Source of the DNA: Costus lasius
Lineage: Eukaryota; Streptophyta; Magnoliopsida; Zingiberales; Costaceae
Direction: 5' to 3'
NCBI GenBank assembly: GCA_027563935.2
Contig: CM050447.1
Span: 19,298,001-19,362,000 of the forward strand
Length of the DNA: 64,000 nt
Shown: in pieces, positions 47,395 to 58,178 of the stretch
Numbering within the stretch: position 1 is the first letter of the stretch
Layout: each line of letters starts with the position of its first letter
Position numbers and translations under genes: made by a program
The notes under the pieces: generated by a model
Databases searched by the model: none
Told to the model about the DNA's origin: nothing
The model's input: only the letters and a program-made list of their open reading frames with translations

Positions 47395-47759
47395 TTGAGC
47401 GCCCAGGGGCGCTTAAAATCCAAAAACGGGATCCCTCGTTTTTGCACTAAAAATATTTTTTTTAAAAAGAATAATGTATATCTTGTAAACTATACAATGG
47501 TACCAATATTGGGGTATTTTAGATTACGTATATGTATAAAATACCCTAACTTATATCACATATAAGACAAAATACTATTCACTTTATAAAAAACCTAATA
47601 TTAATTAGGGTATTCTATACGTATACTTAATCTAAAATATCTCAATATTGATATCATTAGATAGCTTACAAAGTATACATTAAAAAAATAAAAAATATAT
47701 ATTTTTAGTACAATAACGAGGACCTCACTTTTGCATTTTAAGCGCCCCTGGGCGCTCAA
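47395..47759. mobile_element. MITE with perfect 25-bp terminal inverted repeats
   Basis: The termini 47395-47419 and 47735-47759 are exact reverse complements over 25 bp. Each contains the palindrome GCGCCCAGGGGCGC, so each end can form its own short hairpin. Further imperfect inverted repeats continue inward. No convincing target-site duplication. No coding capacity. Confidence 0.8.
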
Positions 47760-48075
47760 GATCCTGTACAATTCTAATCTGTACCGTTCGCGAAAGACAG
47801 AATTTGATACTTAAAAATACAGGCATGCTTGCAGTGGATCGCTGCATCTCACCTCAAGCAGTCGCACTGACATTGGCCCCGTTTGGAGCTCGCTGCCCGC
47901 CAGCTTTTGCATTGCGGGAAGCTACGCTGTTTGTTTGACAGCTTCTCAGTCGGCGACTGAGAAGCTCTACTGTTTCAAGGAAGCGGGCGGAAGGCAGCTT
48001 CTCATTTCAGGCAGCAGCTTATTGTGAACAGTGCGCCCCTGATTTGCGTTCGTTGAGTCGATTTCTCCCTTCGTC
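47760..48075. other. Unassigned GC-rich sequence, possible transposon end
   Basis: Contains ggccccgtttggagc (near 47876), a type of start seen in hAT and Harbinger MITEs, and repeated gcttctca/tgagaagc elements. Its other end is not found. It is the target into which the hAT-like element and the solo LTR inserted. Confidence 0.4.
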
Positions 48076-48670
48076 GCCGGTGCTAGAGATGGCCATGGGC
48101 CGTGCTCGGGCCGGCCCGGGCCCGGGCCAGTCTTGGCCCGGTTCCTGGCGGGCCGTGCCCGGCCCGTTTCTAGTCGTGTCATGCCGGGCCCAGCACGGCG
48201 AAAAAATCACTGGGCCCGGCACGGCACACGGCACGATTAGCCGTGCTGGCCCGGGCACGGCTCCAGTATTTACTGGGCACGGAGCACGCAGGCCGAAATT
48301 GGCCCGCGGGCCGGATCTGGCCAACGGGTCGTGCCTGACCGGGCCCGAATGTGGCAAACGGGCCGACTTTTGGCCCGCTTCATTAAAATAAATTTAAAAA
48401 ATAAACAAAATATTAATTAATTAAATTATATAAAATAAGAAAAAATAAAAAAAATGAGAAATTGAGAATTATGTATTTTGCACAAATTTTTTTAAAAATA
48501 TTAAATTATTATTTAATTAATTATTTTATTTTTATTTGAAAAATATACCATTTTAATTTTAATATTTATTAAATTAATATTTATTTATTTACAAACAACA
48601 CTAACAACACAAGCCGTGCCGTTAAAACCAACTCGATTAAATTTCATATTCATAAATTATACATTTAAGC

Positions 48671-49207
48671 TTAAATCAAGTGCCGACATAATGGACATAA
48701 ACAATTGACCTGTAGCCAGCGACGCAAGCAACTACTATGGAAGATGTGCAAGCATTGTGTTAAACATACTTGCTCACCATACTCCATCTTCTCTATGCAT
48801 ATTGCACACTCCATGTTTTCAGCTCTACCTCCTTCTTCAACAAAAAAAAACTCAAGTGACTCTTGTGCATGATTTATTTCGATATATTGCTCCGGCTGAT
48901 CATTGATATTATCACTGTCCTCCTCACTATCACTTATTTCAAAGTCCTCAACCTCTATCTCAATCTCAACCCCAGAAGGGGAGGGAGAAGCCAAAAATTC
49001 TTGTTTTGCATGTTCAGATAAGTGGATAAAGTGTTCTTCAAACCTGAATACATCAATTCGTATGATTTGACTAACACGTTCGATAATACTTAAAATAGTG
49101 ATTCTCCATTTATCAGCATTAAAGAAATTTAAGGTAGATGTAAGGAAGATTTCACGATGAGAATTTGACAGAATGATAATTATCTTTACTCTTCTATTAT
49201 CTGCCAT
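48671..49207 (-). CDS. RING-H2 finger protein inside a hAT-like element
   Basis: A single open frame of 178 residues from ATG 49205-49207 to the stop at 48671-48673. The C-terminus has a complete RING-H2 finger: CAIC, 14 residues, CLHIFHSSC, ten residues, CPLC, the exact C3H2C3 spacing for two zinc ions. Such proteins are usually E3 ubiquitin ligases. The middle is acidic (EIEIEVEDFEISDSEEDSDN) and the N-terminus shows no signal peptide or membrane segment. The finger lies at the extreme C-terminus. The gene lies wholly between the transposon ends, so it is either captured host sequence or standard cargo of this family. The start codon sits in one arm of a 35-bp hairpin. All zinc ligands are intact, so it may be functional. 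Confidence 0.75.
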   Translation of the reverse strand: MADNRRVKIIIILSNSHREIFLTSTLNFFNADKWRITILSIIERVSQIIRIDVFRFEEHFIHLSEHAKQEFLASPSPSGVEIEIEVEDFEISDSEEDSDNINDQPEQYIEINHAQESLEFFFVEEGGRAENMECAICIEKMEYGEQVCLTQCLHIFHSSCLRRWLQVNCLCPLCRHLI

Positions 49208-49329
49208 TTTTCTCTATGCCTCGTGCTCACCACGTGATAATTATATTATAAAAGTAAATTAATTTAATACTTACTTGATCTTCTCCACGTCTAGTCACGT
49301 GGTAAGCATGAGGCATAGAGAAAAATGGC
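49203..49329. promoter_or_regulatory. 35-bp inverted repeat with two G-boxes at the RING start
   Basis: Arms 49203-49237 and 49295-49329 are reverse complements with two or three mismatches, about 57 bp apart. Each contains a CACGTG G-box (49231-49236 and 49296-49301). The ATG of the RING gene is in the inner part of the left arm. It could form a hairpin in DNA or mRNA leader. Confidence 0.6.
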
Positions 49330-49740
49330 TAGTCTAGACCGAGAGAGCATTAAATTCTTGATGGCTAGAAAGAGGCTTAAGTTTGAGTTCAATTAAGAAA
49401 CTAATTGAAACTCAAGACTTAGAAAAGAGATTAAGAGAGAATGAGAAATTATTCTAAAACTAGTTGGAAACTTGTGTGAAGAAATGAGAGGGTTGGGGGG
49501 GGGGTGTCAATTTATAGGGATGAATTAGGTGTATATTTACATATTTATCCCCTATTTTTAATTATTAAAAGGGGCTAAAATGGTAATTTTATACTATAAA
49601 AACGCATGTCCATGCCGTGCCTGGCCCGGCCCAGCCCACATGCCGTGATACCTCGGCCCAGCCCGACCCGAGCCGTGCCTCCGGCCGTCGCCACCCGTTG
49701 ACTTGGTCAACGGGTCGTGCCGGGCCACGGGCCGGCCCGG

Positions 49741-49794
49741 CCCGTTGGCCACCTCTAGCCGGTGCCGCCCGTTGGCCACCTCTAGCCAGTGCCG
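49741..49794. repeat. 27-bp tandem duplication of the hAT end plus duplication
   Basis: The unit starting cccgttggccacctctagcc occurs at 49741-49767 and again at 49768-49794 with one difference. The second copy therefore repeats the last bases of the element together with the adjoining target-site duplication. Confidence 0.85.
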
Positions 49795-49823
49795 CCCGTC
49801 GGTGCCACCACCCCCTTCTCCAC

Positions 49824-52433
49824 TGTAACATCCCCTCAGAATAAACCCCAATCACAGACAGAAACCGCGGAAGATAGGGAACGTCACACACAAAAACAAC
49901 AAGACAGATGCTAGGGAATGATAGCTTACGGAAAATGATTCGGAAAATTTCGGCAACATGTCCCCAGAAAAAAACTAAGGAAATTCCTGTACATGCTCCA
50001 TAAACACAAACTGAAACATACCATTTCGAAATCAAAATTCTTAATCCTTATCACAACATCAAACTAATAAATCACAATAATCAAATAACACTGAACAAAA
50101 CAGAATTCACCGAAAACAGGCTTAAGCCCTCGGTTTAACAGTCGTATCAAAACCAAATGCCAACCCGGCAACAATATCACAGTAGTCGAAAACTAACAGC
50201 CACATCCGACTAACATGTCAATGGACAAAATCATAAAAACCTCGGCCACATCCGGCCCTCAAAATAGCACAGACTCGCAGGCCCCAAAATATCAAGTCAG
50301 AAAACTAAACATCCGCTCACGCTGTAGGCTCCTGTCCTGCATCTGGAAATATCGTGGAATGAGCTACACGGCTCAGTGAGTAGATAGTCTCGTTCGACCA
50401 TCCACTAATATACAATCAAAAATAGATGCAGATATCTTTTCAAAGCTTTTAACGGAATATGTCAAAGTATGATACATAAGAAAACCGATAACCATAAATC
50501 ACAATCATGATCAGAAAACAATACACCCACAACCTCGGGCAACCAGACACAAAACAGCCTATCCGGCTAACAGACTAAGGATCACACAACTAATGTCCAG
50601 TGATTCAGAATTGACCCCAAGGGTCCAACCCGGCCCTCGTCAAGGCACTGAGAGTAACTTGCAACAAACAATGGTGAGGCGTAGATTCAAGAGGTGGCCC
50701 CCCGCCAGGTCACGACGTGGCACTTTGCTCTACGACACTCAACCGCACCCCCTTACCGGGAACACAAACAGAACAGAACGGAAGGTGAATGAATTCAAGA
50801 GGTGGCCCCCGTCTGACCAAGACGTGGCACTTTGTTTCAAACACCCAACTCTCAAAAGGTTTATCACTTGGACAAAAATACCCTTAACACAAACCGGAAA
50901 CCTGAACCTCTAACCTGGTCACTAGACTCTAGAACAGTCCCTCCATTACCGGAAATAAATCGGAATAGGTTGGGTGGATTCTCCAACCCCAAATCAGAAT
51001 GACTGTTCACTGAGTGCTCTAGTTGACCCTTAGGTTCAGTCCACTCAAGTCTAGGACCCTTATCGAGTGCATACAACACAAACATTGTCTCGAACATCAC
51101 ATCAATCAAGTTCAGGAAAGGTCCTTAAATTTCATGCAAACATGGTTTAACCTTTTCTAAGTTATCATCCAAGGTTATCAATCAATATTTCACATCAATA
51201 CTGCCTACATACACCATTCAACTAAAAATACATATTAATACCGAAAATTCACCAAATTTCATCCGCAGATAACATAAATACAGGCAATCACAAAATCATA
51301 GTTTTTCTCCTAGTTCTTATAACAAAAGACAGAAATGCCCCTAGTTCAAAATTTAAGTCATGCAGGAAAACTTATCCGAAAATTTCGTAAAAATAGTCAT
51401 TACATCCCTCATGATCCTTAGATTCGTAATTTCAAGTTTTCCCCCAATTTAACTAGAAAATTTACCGAATTACCCCTAGGTCAATTTCAGTAAACAGAAA
51501 TTTTTATTTCCAAAAATTCCCCAAAAATAACGGTAGAGTCCTCATATACCTAATTTCATGAAAATCAGGTTTGCCCCAATTTTTACCCATACATTTGGGA
51601 GCAATTTCATGAAAAAGGGGCGAAATTCTCAATTAAGCCCTAATCTTCATGTAATTGAACGTTTAAAGCCACATACATGTTTAATCAAGGTCTAATTGAT
51701 GATTAGAAGTCTTAGAGATGAAAAGCCCTAATTTTCATGCAAACTAGGGTTTCGAAATTTAGGGAAAAAAAATAAAGAAACGTGTACAACTTGAAATCAA
51801 GAGTTCATGTCATCTTTCTAGCATTAATCTTCTCTAAATCAAGCAACACTTCCAATATGCGTGAACTAGGTGAAAGAGAAGATCCACTCACCTTGATTTC
51901 GGTTCTTCCAAACCTCACGCCCTCACGCCTCCCTTCACGCCACTCACGTCGCCGGAAGCACAAAAGTCGTCGGAAACCGCCTCCACCACCACTCGCCGCC
52001 GGCCACAAGAAGAGGAGAAGGGAGGAGAAGGTAAGCCGCCCCTTCACCCTAGGGAAAATCGTGAGAAAAAAGGGAAAACGTGTGAACAAGGATCCCTCAC
52101 GATTTCGTTTACCCATCAAGCCTCCCAAGAATCCAAACCCAATAGCAAGCATAAGTGGAAGATCCAATAACCCTTTAGTATAAGTTATTCTCCACCTCAC
52201 CCTTATCAAGGGCTCTTACCCTTTTCTAACAGATAAACACCACTAGCCTAGTGGTGTGCAGCACACATTTTACGCCTTAAGTCGCAGGTTCGAATCCTCT
52301 CCGCGACACATATTTTTACATCGCAGGAAAAAATACATAAGTCAATACATTACCTCATTGAAAAACTTCCACAACAAAGCTAGATAAACAAAATTTTATT
52401 TTCTTACCTGCTATTAAATTTCCGGATCTTACA
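49824..52433 (-). mobile_element. Solo LTR, 2.6 kb
   Basis: Begins TGTAACATCCCC and ends GGATCTTACA on the + strand, flanked by a perfect 5-bp duplication TCCAC (49819-49823 and 52434-52438). The reverse complement starts TGTAAGATCCGGAAATTT and ends GGGGATGTTACA, the more usual plant gypsy LTR order, so I place it on the minus strand. No internal region or second LTR is attached, hence a solo LTR from intra-element recombination. Open frames inside (for example 51782-52209) lie wholly in the LTR and are not called as genes. Confidence 0.85.
52244..52303 (+). repeat. tRNA-like Pol III promoter boxes in the solo LTR
   Basis: A box-A-like tagcctagtggtgtgca (52244) and a box-B ggttcgaatcc (52288-52298) with normal spacing. 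No cloverleaf with acceptor stem is obvious. Either a SINE relic inside the LTR or a fortuitous tRNA-like sequence in the LTR. Confidence 0.45.
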
Positions 52434-52570
52434 TCCACCGCCCTCTTCGCCCTCACTATCATCTGCCGCCAAGAGCCAGACAGCCGCCCTCGTCCCCGTC
52501 GTTTTGGACATCGTCCTCGCCAGCAACAGTTCCCATCCCCTAGGTTTCCTCCTCTGCCTCGCATCCACCT

Positions 52571-52852
52571 CTAGCCGTCGCCGCCTGTGGCCGTCGTCGC
52601 CTCCCGTCGCCGCTTGTGGCCGTCGTCGCCTCCCGTCGGCACACCTTTCGTCACGAGAAAGAAGCAAAAAGGGCGAAGTATGAGGACGAACTTACTGGCG
52701 TTGGCGACGGTGGCGCTGACGAGGTGGAAGGCGACGCCGAATCCGAGGAACTGGTGCACACCGTTGAGCAGCGATGCGTTGAAGTCGCATTCAGCTTCGT
52801 CGCCGGCGTCGATGCCGACCCCAGCACCCGTGACGACGAAGTTCGGCCACAT
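52571..52852 (-). other. Unrecognised GC-rich open frame, possible first exon
   Basis: On the minus strand a frame starts at ATG 52850-52852 (MWPNFVVTGAGVGIDAGDEA) and includes a hydrophobic stretch HQFLGFGVAFHLVSATVANA followed by a good donor (gtaagt near 52692). GC content is much higher than the surroundings. I do not recognise the family and see no following exon. A 29-bp tandem repeat (ccgtcgtcgcctcccgtcg) lies at about 52590-52645. It may be a gene fragment or non-coding. Confidence 0.3.
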
Positions 52853-53390
52853 CTTCGGTTTCCGCCTCCCGTCGCATCGTTCGACGCTCGCCTTCCAGAA
52901 AATATTGCATATACATAAGCATTAAAATCAATGAATGATAGATTTCAGAAAAAATGTTGCAAGAGTTCCCTTTATAATGTTGGCGAAAACCTATATAATC
53001 ATATCAAAAGAATGAAAACATGACCTAGAAAAATCTAGAAACTATGTCACATCAAAGATAATCATATTTTACAATGTACACAAGTTTCAGACATTAAATA
53101 CCATCATGTTTCACTATCAAAATCATGTTTAAATATACTCACAAAGAGATTGCCGCAAGAATCACGGTCTGTGAATGATTCACGGCTACACCTGTGATGG
53201 TCTCGTTGATCAGCTTTTCTTCATGTAAAAATTCTTCAAAAATTTCCTGCAAATAAAACAATTTATTAAAAGAATTTCCATCAATACATGCTGCAAAAAT
53301 TCCTAAAAATTTAAAGAAAATCAAAAAACAAAAACTAAGAATGCAAAAATTAATAAAATTCAAAAACTTTGGGCTGCCTCCCAAAAGCGC
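52853..53390. other. No gene recognised
   Basis: AT-rich DNA without recognisable coding content. The 3' boundary and 3' LTR of the Tat/Athila-like element to the right would be expected in or before this interval but are not seen. Confidence 0.45.
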
Positions 53391-53945
53391 TTATTTAAAG
53401 TCATTAGCTTAACCACAGCTTCATGTCATGGAGGAGTTAGTGAGTCTGTGCCATAATAGAGAGCATGTAATATCCTTCTTTTCCTTCATCTCAAAAGTGT
53501 GCCCACCAAAGTATGTATCCAGTGAAATAGGTGGATCCAAGTTGTAGTGTCCAGTACATGCATACAAAAATAAAAGTTAGGGTCATACAAAGAGTACTCA
53601 ATAATTTTTCTGTATTTATCCAAGAGTAATATCAAGCATTCTTCCTTGAGATTTATATTGGCAATTGGAAGAAGATTAGAATCAAAATCAAAGAATTCAT
53701 ACCTTGGAAGAAAACTGAAACTAAGATCAAAAAATTCATGCCTTAAATTGTTCAAGAAATTTTCAAACTTCAAATTTGGCTTTTCTCTTACCTCAATGTC
53801 AATTTGGTCAAGAATCTCATGTGTTATCATCCTTTGGGTACCTGTGGTAGCATTTGATTCAAATAAAAGTTCATCTACCTTATCATCATTATCCTTAAAA
53901 TTATCACCTTTTATCATCTGTCATGTAAATTTCTAATGAATTTTC

Positions 53946-54683
53946 CTAGAGAAAAGGGATTGATGGTTCACATGGTAGTGGTGATGTAATATGCTCAGGA
54001 TCCTCTTCCTCATATTTTTCCTCAATTTCTTTCTCTTCAATGGTGGCGGTGTAATATGAAAAAGAAGGGACGTATTCCATCCTAACACTATCAAATTCAT
54101 CCCCATCTATCTCATTAGTTCTTTCTTGAGGATCCTTAAATTCATCATCTTTCTTCTCATAAGATTCCAAAAGTTCAAATTTCTCTTCAAACATGTCCCA
54201 AATATTTGTGTTGCAAGACACTTCATTATCTAAGAGGAGACTAGATGGCTGGTAAAGTGTTGAGGAAGGTAAATCACAATCATCAAAAATTTCAAAATCA
54301 TCAGAATTTGAAGAAGGTAAATCATAATCAGGAGTCATGATAAATGATTGTTCCAACTCTACAAAATTCTCAGATTTATCCTGGATTCCATCCTCTATGT
54401 CATTTTTATTAGTGCCATAAATCATACTATGAATATCCTCACTTTGTTTGTTCACAGCAGCTAAAAGATTTTCAAGCATGGCTTCTAAGTTGGAATTTTG
54501 AGGTTCACTAAAGTCTGATTGTGAAATAAAAGCTAGGTCAATCTGGTAAAAATAGTTTTGATGATCCTCCCAACTTTGATTATAGGTACTAGGCAAGTTA
54601 AAGCATGGAGGAATCCCTACTTGACATTCATTGAAATAATGCCTATGAGAACCACAAATATCACAAATAACAGAATATTGCAT
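53946..54683 (-). pseudogene. Gag-like frame of the Tat/Athila-like element, interrupted
   Basis: About 245 residues visible here, with a CX2CX4HX4C zinc knuckle near the N-terminal end of this part and a long acidic, serine-rich tail (DYDLPSSNSDDFEIFDDCDL). The frame continues upstream through 54684-54741 without a stop, is cut by the solo LTR, and resumes at 57782 onward in the same phase. The inserted 3 kb makes it non-functional. Confidence 0.65.
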
Positions 54684-54741
54684 TCTTAAATATTCAATGT
54701 GTTGAGAAAAAGAATTTACCCTTGCTGCAAGTGATTGTAAT

Positions 54742-57700
54742 TGTTATAATTTAATTTAAACTAACTTTCTTTTATTATGAGGGACCTAGTTGTAAATAGT
54801 AGAATATTTTGAGTTTGTGTGTAAGTTTCCTTTTAAAACCCTTTTCTCTTAGGTTTGTCAAAAAAAAATTTCCCCTTTCATTTTATGCCTTTCCCTTTTC
54901 GTGAGCAAAGGCGGCAGTGAATCCTCCTCTTCGTGGGCGACAACAAGAAATCCGAGTGTTCTTCTTTCATCTTATTCGATGGAGCGGCGAGAGATTGTCC
55001 TTGTGGGCGGATCGGTGAAGATTGTTTCCTGTTAAACATAGACGCGCTGTCTATTTCCTATTTCTCTTCTCTTCCCTGCATCAAGGTAAACCCTCCTCCC
55101 AATCTCTCGGTGGATTGCTCTCTTCTCCTTTCTTGAATTTGGAATTTGGTAAAATCCTTTAGGTATTCTTCTTTTATGTAATCTGTGTCAGACTTCTTTC
55201 TTCTATCTTCTATCTTCTGTTGCTTCCGGATTTTGTTTGGGCGTTCTTAATAAATTTAGTCTTGCCGCTGAATAGATTACGATTCTTTAATATCTCACTG
55301 CTATTTGATTTGTTTGAACAATATCCAGATTTGCATTTGTTTATTTAACCAAATCTGTCACGGTTGTCTTTTTGAAAATTTGGAATTTTGATGCTGTAGG
55401 CATTAATTTTTCCTTGTTGCCATGTATGTTTTGGGTAACCATCGAAACTTTATGAAAAACTATTCTGTGATGTGCGTCTAAGATGTGATTAAGTTAAGTA
55501 GAGAATCCAAAGGAGAATGAATCTGGATTTTAATATGGAGAACTATTCTAATATGTGTCTGTGATGCTTTAACTTAAACTTTTAATCAATGTGCTATAGA
55601 AAGTTAGTAGATAGGATGAATTTTGGTTTAATATGTAAATTTAGTGGAAGACTTCCCTGATTAATTTGACATTATTATGTGACTTTATAAGAGGAATCCG
55701 GTTGTTGAATACTTAAAATAATTAGTCTAACTACTAGGATTTCATTGCTTCAGTTGCATGCAAATTGGTTTTATTTGGATTTAATATCTATGCCCTTATC
55801 TTTTGAATTAACAGAGTGGCTAAAAGCATAGATTTATTTCATTATTCTGTGTACATTTTACTGAGAGACACAAATTTACAAGCTGCTGTAAATAATTGGT
55901 TTCTGATTTCAATGTAGCTGCTTGTATCTTGTACTTTTTTGCACAAGAATAGAAGGCACATGCATAGAAAAACCTACTTGGCTTAAACTTTTAATTTTTA
56001 CTTACGTGAATCACCCAATGTAATTAGTTTAGCCATTAAAATTTTATTATTCTACTTGCTGCAAATTAATCTTGGTTAGATTCGATTCATGTACTCTTAC
56101 CTCTTGGATTTGTAAAGCAATTAAACCAATTCCATATTATGTGAACTTAGTTTCATCTTTTTCAAATTCTTTTTAGATGGAATAAGTAGTAATCAATCAA
56201 ATTTCTACAACACTTAAATATTCATAGGCATTAGGAATTCATGTAAGTATTGTTGGATTATAGATCACATGTGCTGTTAGCAAATGCTGGAAAAACAAAG
56301 AATAATATCCTTATGTATTGCTGTGTTTAATGAGTAAAAGAATCCTATTTGATAAGATCAAATTAATATGCACATTTTAATTCTTTAAATTTTGATTTTC
56401 TTCATGTGTCTATGTATGTATACAGTGAGTTAGAATTATATCTTTAACTAACTGATTTCTATGCTCGTTAGTTGGCTCTCTAATTGTCATTATCATTTGC
56501 TTTTGATTTAATGTTACAAATAGAGGATCATTAGTATTATTGATACGTACTCATTTTATTGAAATCTGAACAAACTATTTAGAAGAATAAGGTCGTTGAG
56601 TTGTGGTAATGCATGGTAAACTTTATTTACTGATATTGATGACATTTAATGAAAATGTTAGAATTATTAAATGAGTAATGACCTTTGCCTCAAAATAATT
56701 AGGTATATAGGTATTTTTGATACTTAGTCTTCATGCCTTGTTAAATAATTAACAAATATATGGTAATATAATTTTAAGGTAACAAGGAAATCAAGATTGG
56801 ACTTCAAGTGGACCGATAATATTGAACTTTGGTAGAGCTTTGATAAGTCAACCATTGAGGTAGGAATCTAACCTCTCTCCTTTCCTCACAGTATTTTAAG
56901 CTTATTTGAAATATGTGGTACCTTATCGTTCAGTTCCTTTGATTATTGTTTCTTTACCATTGAATTCAATATCATTCATTTATGATCATTGTGATGGACA
57001 TGGCATGGATTGATATTTACATTGGTTACTTTGTTGAATTATATATGATGATAGTGTAGTATTTTTGGGGATTGACTGATGTCGTGGCATTGATTGATCT
57101 TATGATACCACCGTGGACTCTATAGTGCCGAGTGTGAATCGGCTATAGAGGTGCTAGCTAGAGGTCACCTGACGGATAGTCATTAGACTAACCGGGGTCC
57201 TGGGTGTTGGACGCAACATCCTCCGAACTGTCTGAGGGCAGTTGTTCCATCGATTGAGCAACGATGGAAACACTCTACAAAGAGTGCGGACTCGAGAGTG
57301 AGGATATTTCATGGTTACGCTCTTGATTTTACACGACTATGATGATGTGATGTTTACATGTAGAATAGTGAAATTATTTTAATTATCTTTCCTTGTTACA
57401 TGTATTTTGTGATTCCTACTTAGCTCTTCTTGCTAATTTCCTTGTTTTGCCTCCAGGTCTAGGTCCAGGTTCTGCCCAACCCCAAAACGAATAGCTAGAT
57501 AGAGACTGCAGCCATGGGGGAATAAATAGCTAAAGTGGTCTTTCTTGAGTTGTGGCATTTGTATTTCTTTTTGCATTGTTAACCAACTTTGAGTTTTGTT
57601 GAGAAATTGTAATAAGCATACCTTGATTTGATTTTGGTTTGAATCGTGAGACTTGAGGTTTTATACACATTTTGTTAGTGATTGCTATGTTGTGGTATTA

Positions 57701-57781
57701 TGATATGAAGTGTGATATTGTGTTGGCTTTTATTTGTTAAACTCTTACGTCCCTAGTGAAGTCTTTCGCTGGGGTGTAACA
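54742..57781 (+). mobile_element. Solo LTR, 3.0 kb, nested in the gag-like frame
   Basis: Begins TGTTATAATTT and ends GGGGTGTAACA, flanked by a perfect 5-bp duplication GTAAT (54737-54741 and 57782-57786). No internal region. The GC-richer segment at 57060-57310 and the frame at 54933-55136 are parts of the LTR and are not genes. It is younger than the retroelement it interrupts. Confidence 0.88.
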
Positions 57782-58154
57782 GTAATGAATCCATACCATA
57801 TTCTCTTGTCTGCATCGCCAGTGGCACATACGTCTGACTATTGACATTGATTAAACATTATTTTTCAGTTAATGCAATAAAATTCAAAAATATATAATGT
57901 AGAACGGGAAATATAAAATATGTAGACAGGTGATTTTTGAGTTATCCTGTTCATACAATGTGTTAATCCAAAAAGAGAAAAATAAAATAAACTAACTATA
58001 TAAAAAAATGTGAAAAACAAATAAAACAAAAAAAATGAAAACAAAAACAAACAAATAAAAATAAAATAAAAACAAAAACAAAAATAAAAATAAATAATAA
58101 AAAAATGTATAGTCTATAAATCTCACGATTAAATCAATATTGACTGGTCTGATC

Positions 58155-58172
58155 CCGGCAACGGCGCCAAAA
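58155..58172 (-). other. Primer-binding site of the Tat/Athila-like element
   Basis: The + strand gatcccggcaacggcgcca is the reverse complement of TGGCGCCGTTGCCGGGATC, the well-known primer-binding site type of Tat/Athila LTR retroelements. It sits directly inside the LTR at 58179. Confidence 0.8.
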
Positions 58173-58178
58173 ACTTGA

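Larger units (their letters stand above)
48084..49757. mobile_element. hAT-like element carrying a RING-H2 gene
   Basis: Length 1,674 bp. The left end TAGAGATGGCCATGGGCC and the right end (reverse complement TAGAGGTGGCCAACGGGCC) are imperfect terminal inverted repeats. A perfect 8-bp target-site duplication GCCGGTGC flanks it (48076-48083 and 49758-49765), the length made by hAT transposases. No transposase is encoded; the interior holds the RING gene on the minus strand and GC-rich ggcccgg repeats near both ends. Confidence 0.85.
53391..58178 (-). mobile_element. Tat/Athila-like retroelement, internal region with gag-like frame
   Basis: The orientation is set by the primer-binding site near 58155-58172, whose reverse complement reads TGGCGCCGTTGCCGGGATC, typical of Tat/Athila elements. 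A gag-like frame with a zinc knuckle (CDICGSHRHYFNEC, CX2CX4HX4C) runs at 53946-54683 and continues in phase on the other side of the solo LTR (from about 57860). A further frame of 143 residues (53486-53917) and a block gggctgcctcccaaaagcgc (near 53371) also fit this type. No reverse transcriptase is present, so it is a non-autonomous or deleted copy; its left LTR is missing. Confidence 0.65.

Noticed and set aside
47966..48391. Gly/Pro/Ala-rich frames on both strands
   Set aside because: Translation of the ggcccgg repeats at the left end of the hAT element.
51782..52209. Overlapping 133-residue frames on both strands
   Set aside because: They lie wholly inside the solo LTR and have no recognisable domain.
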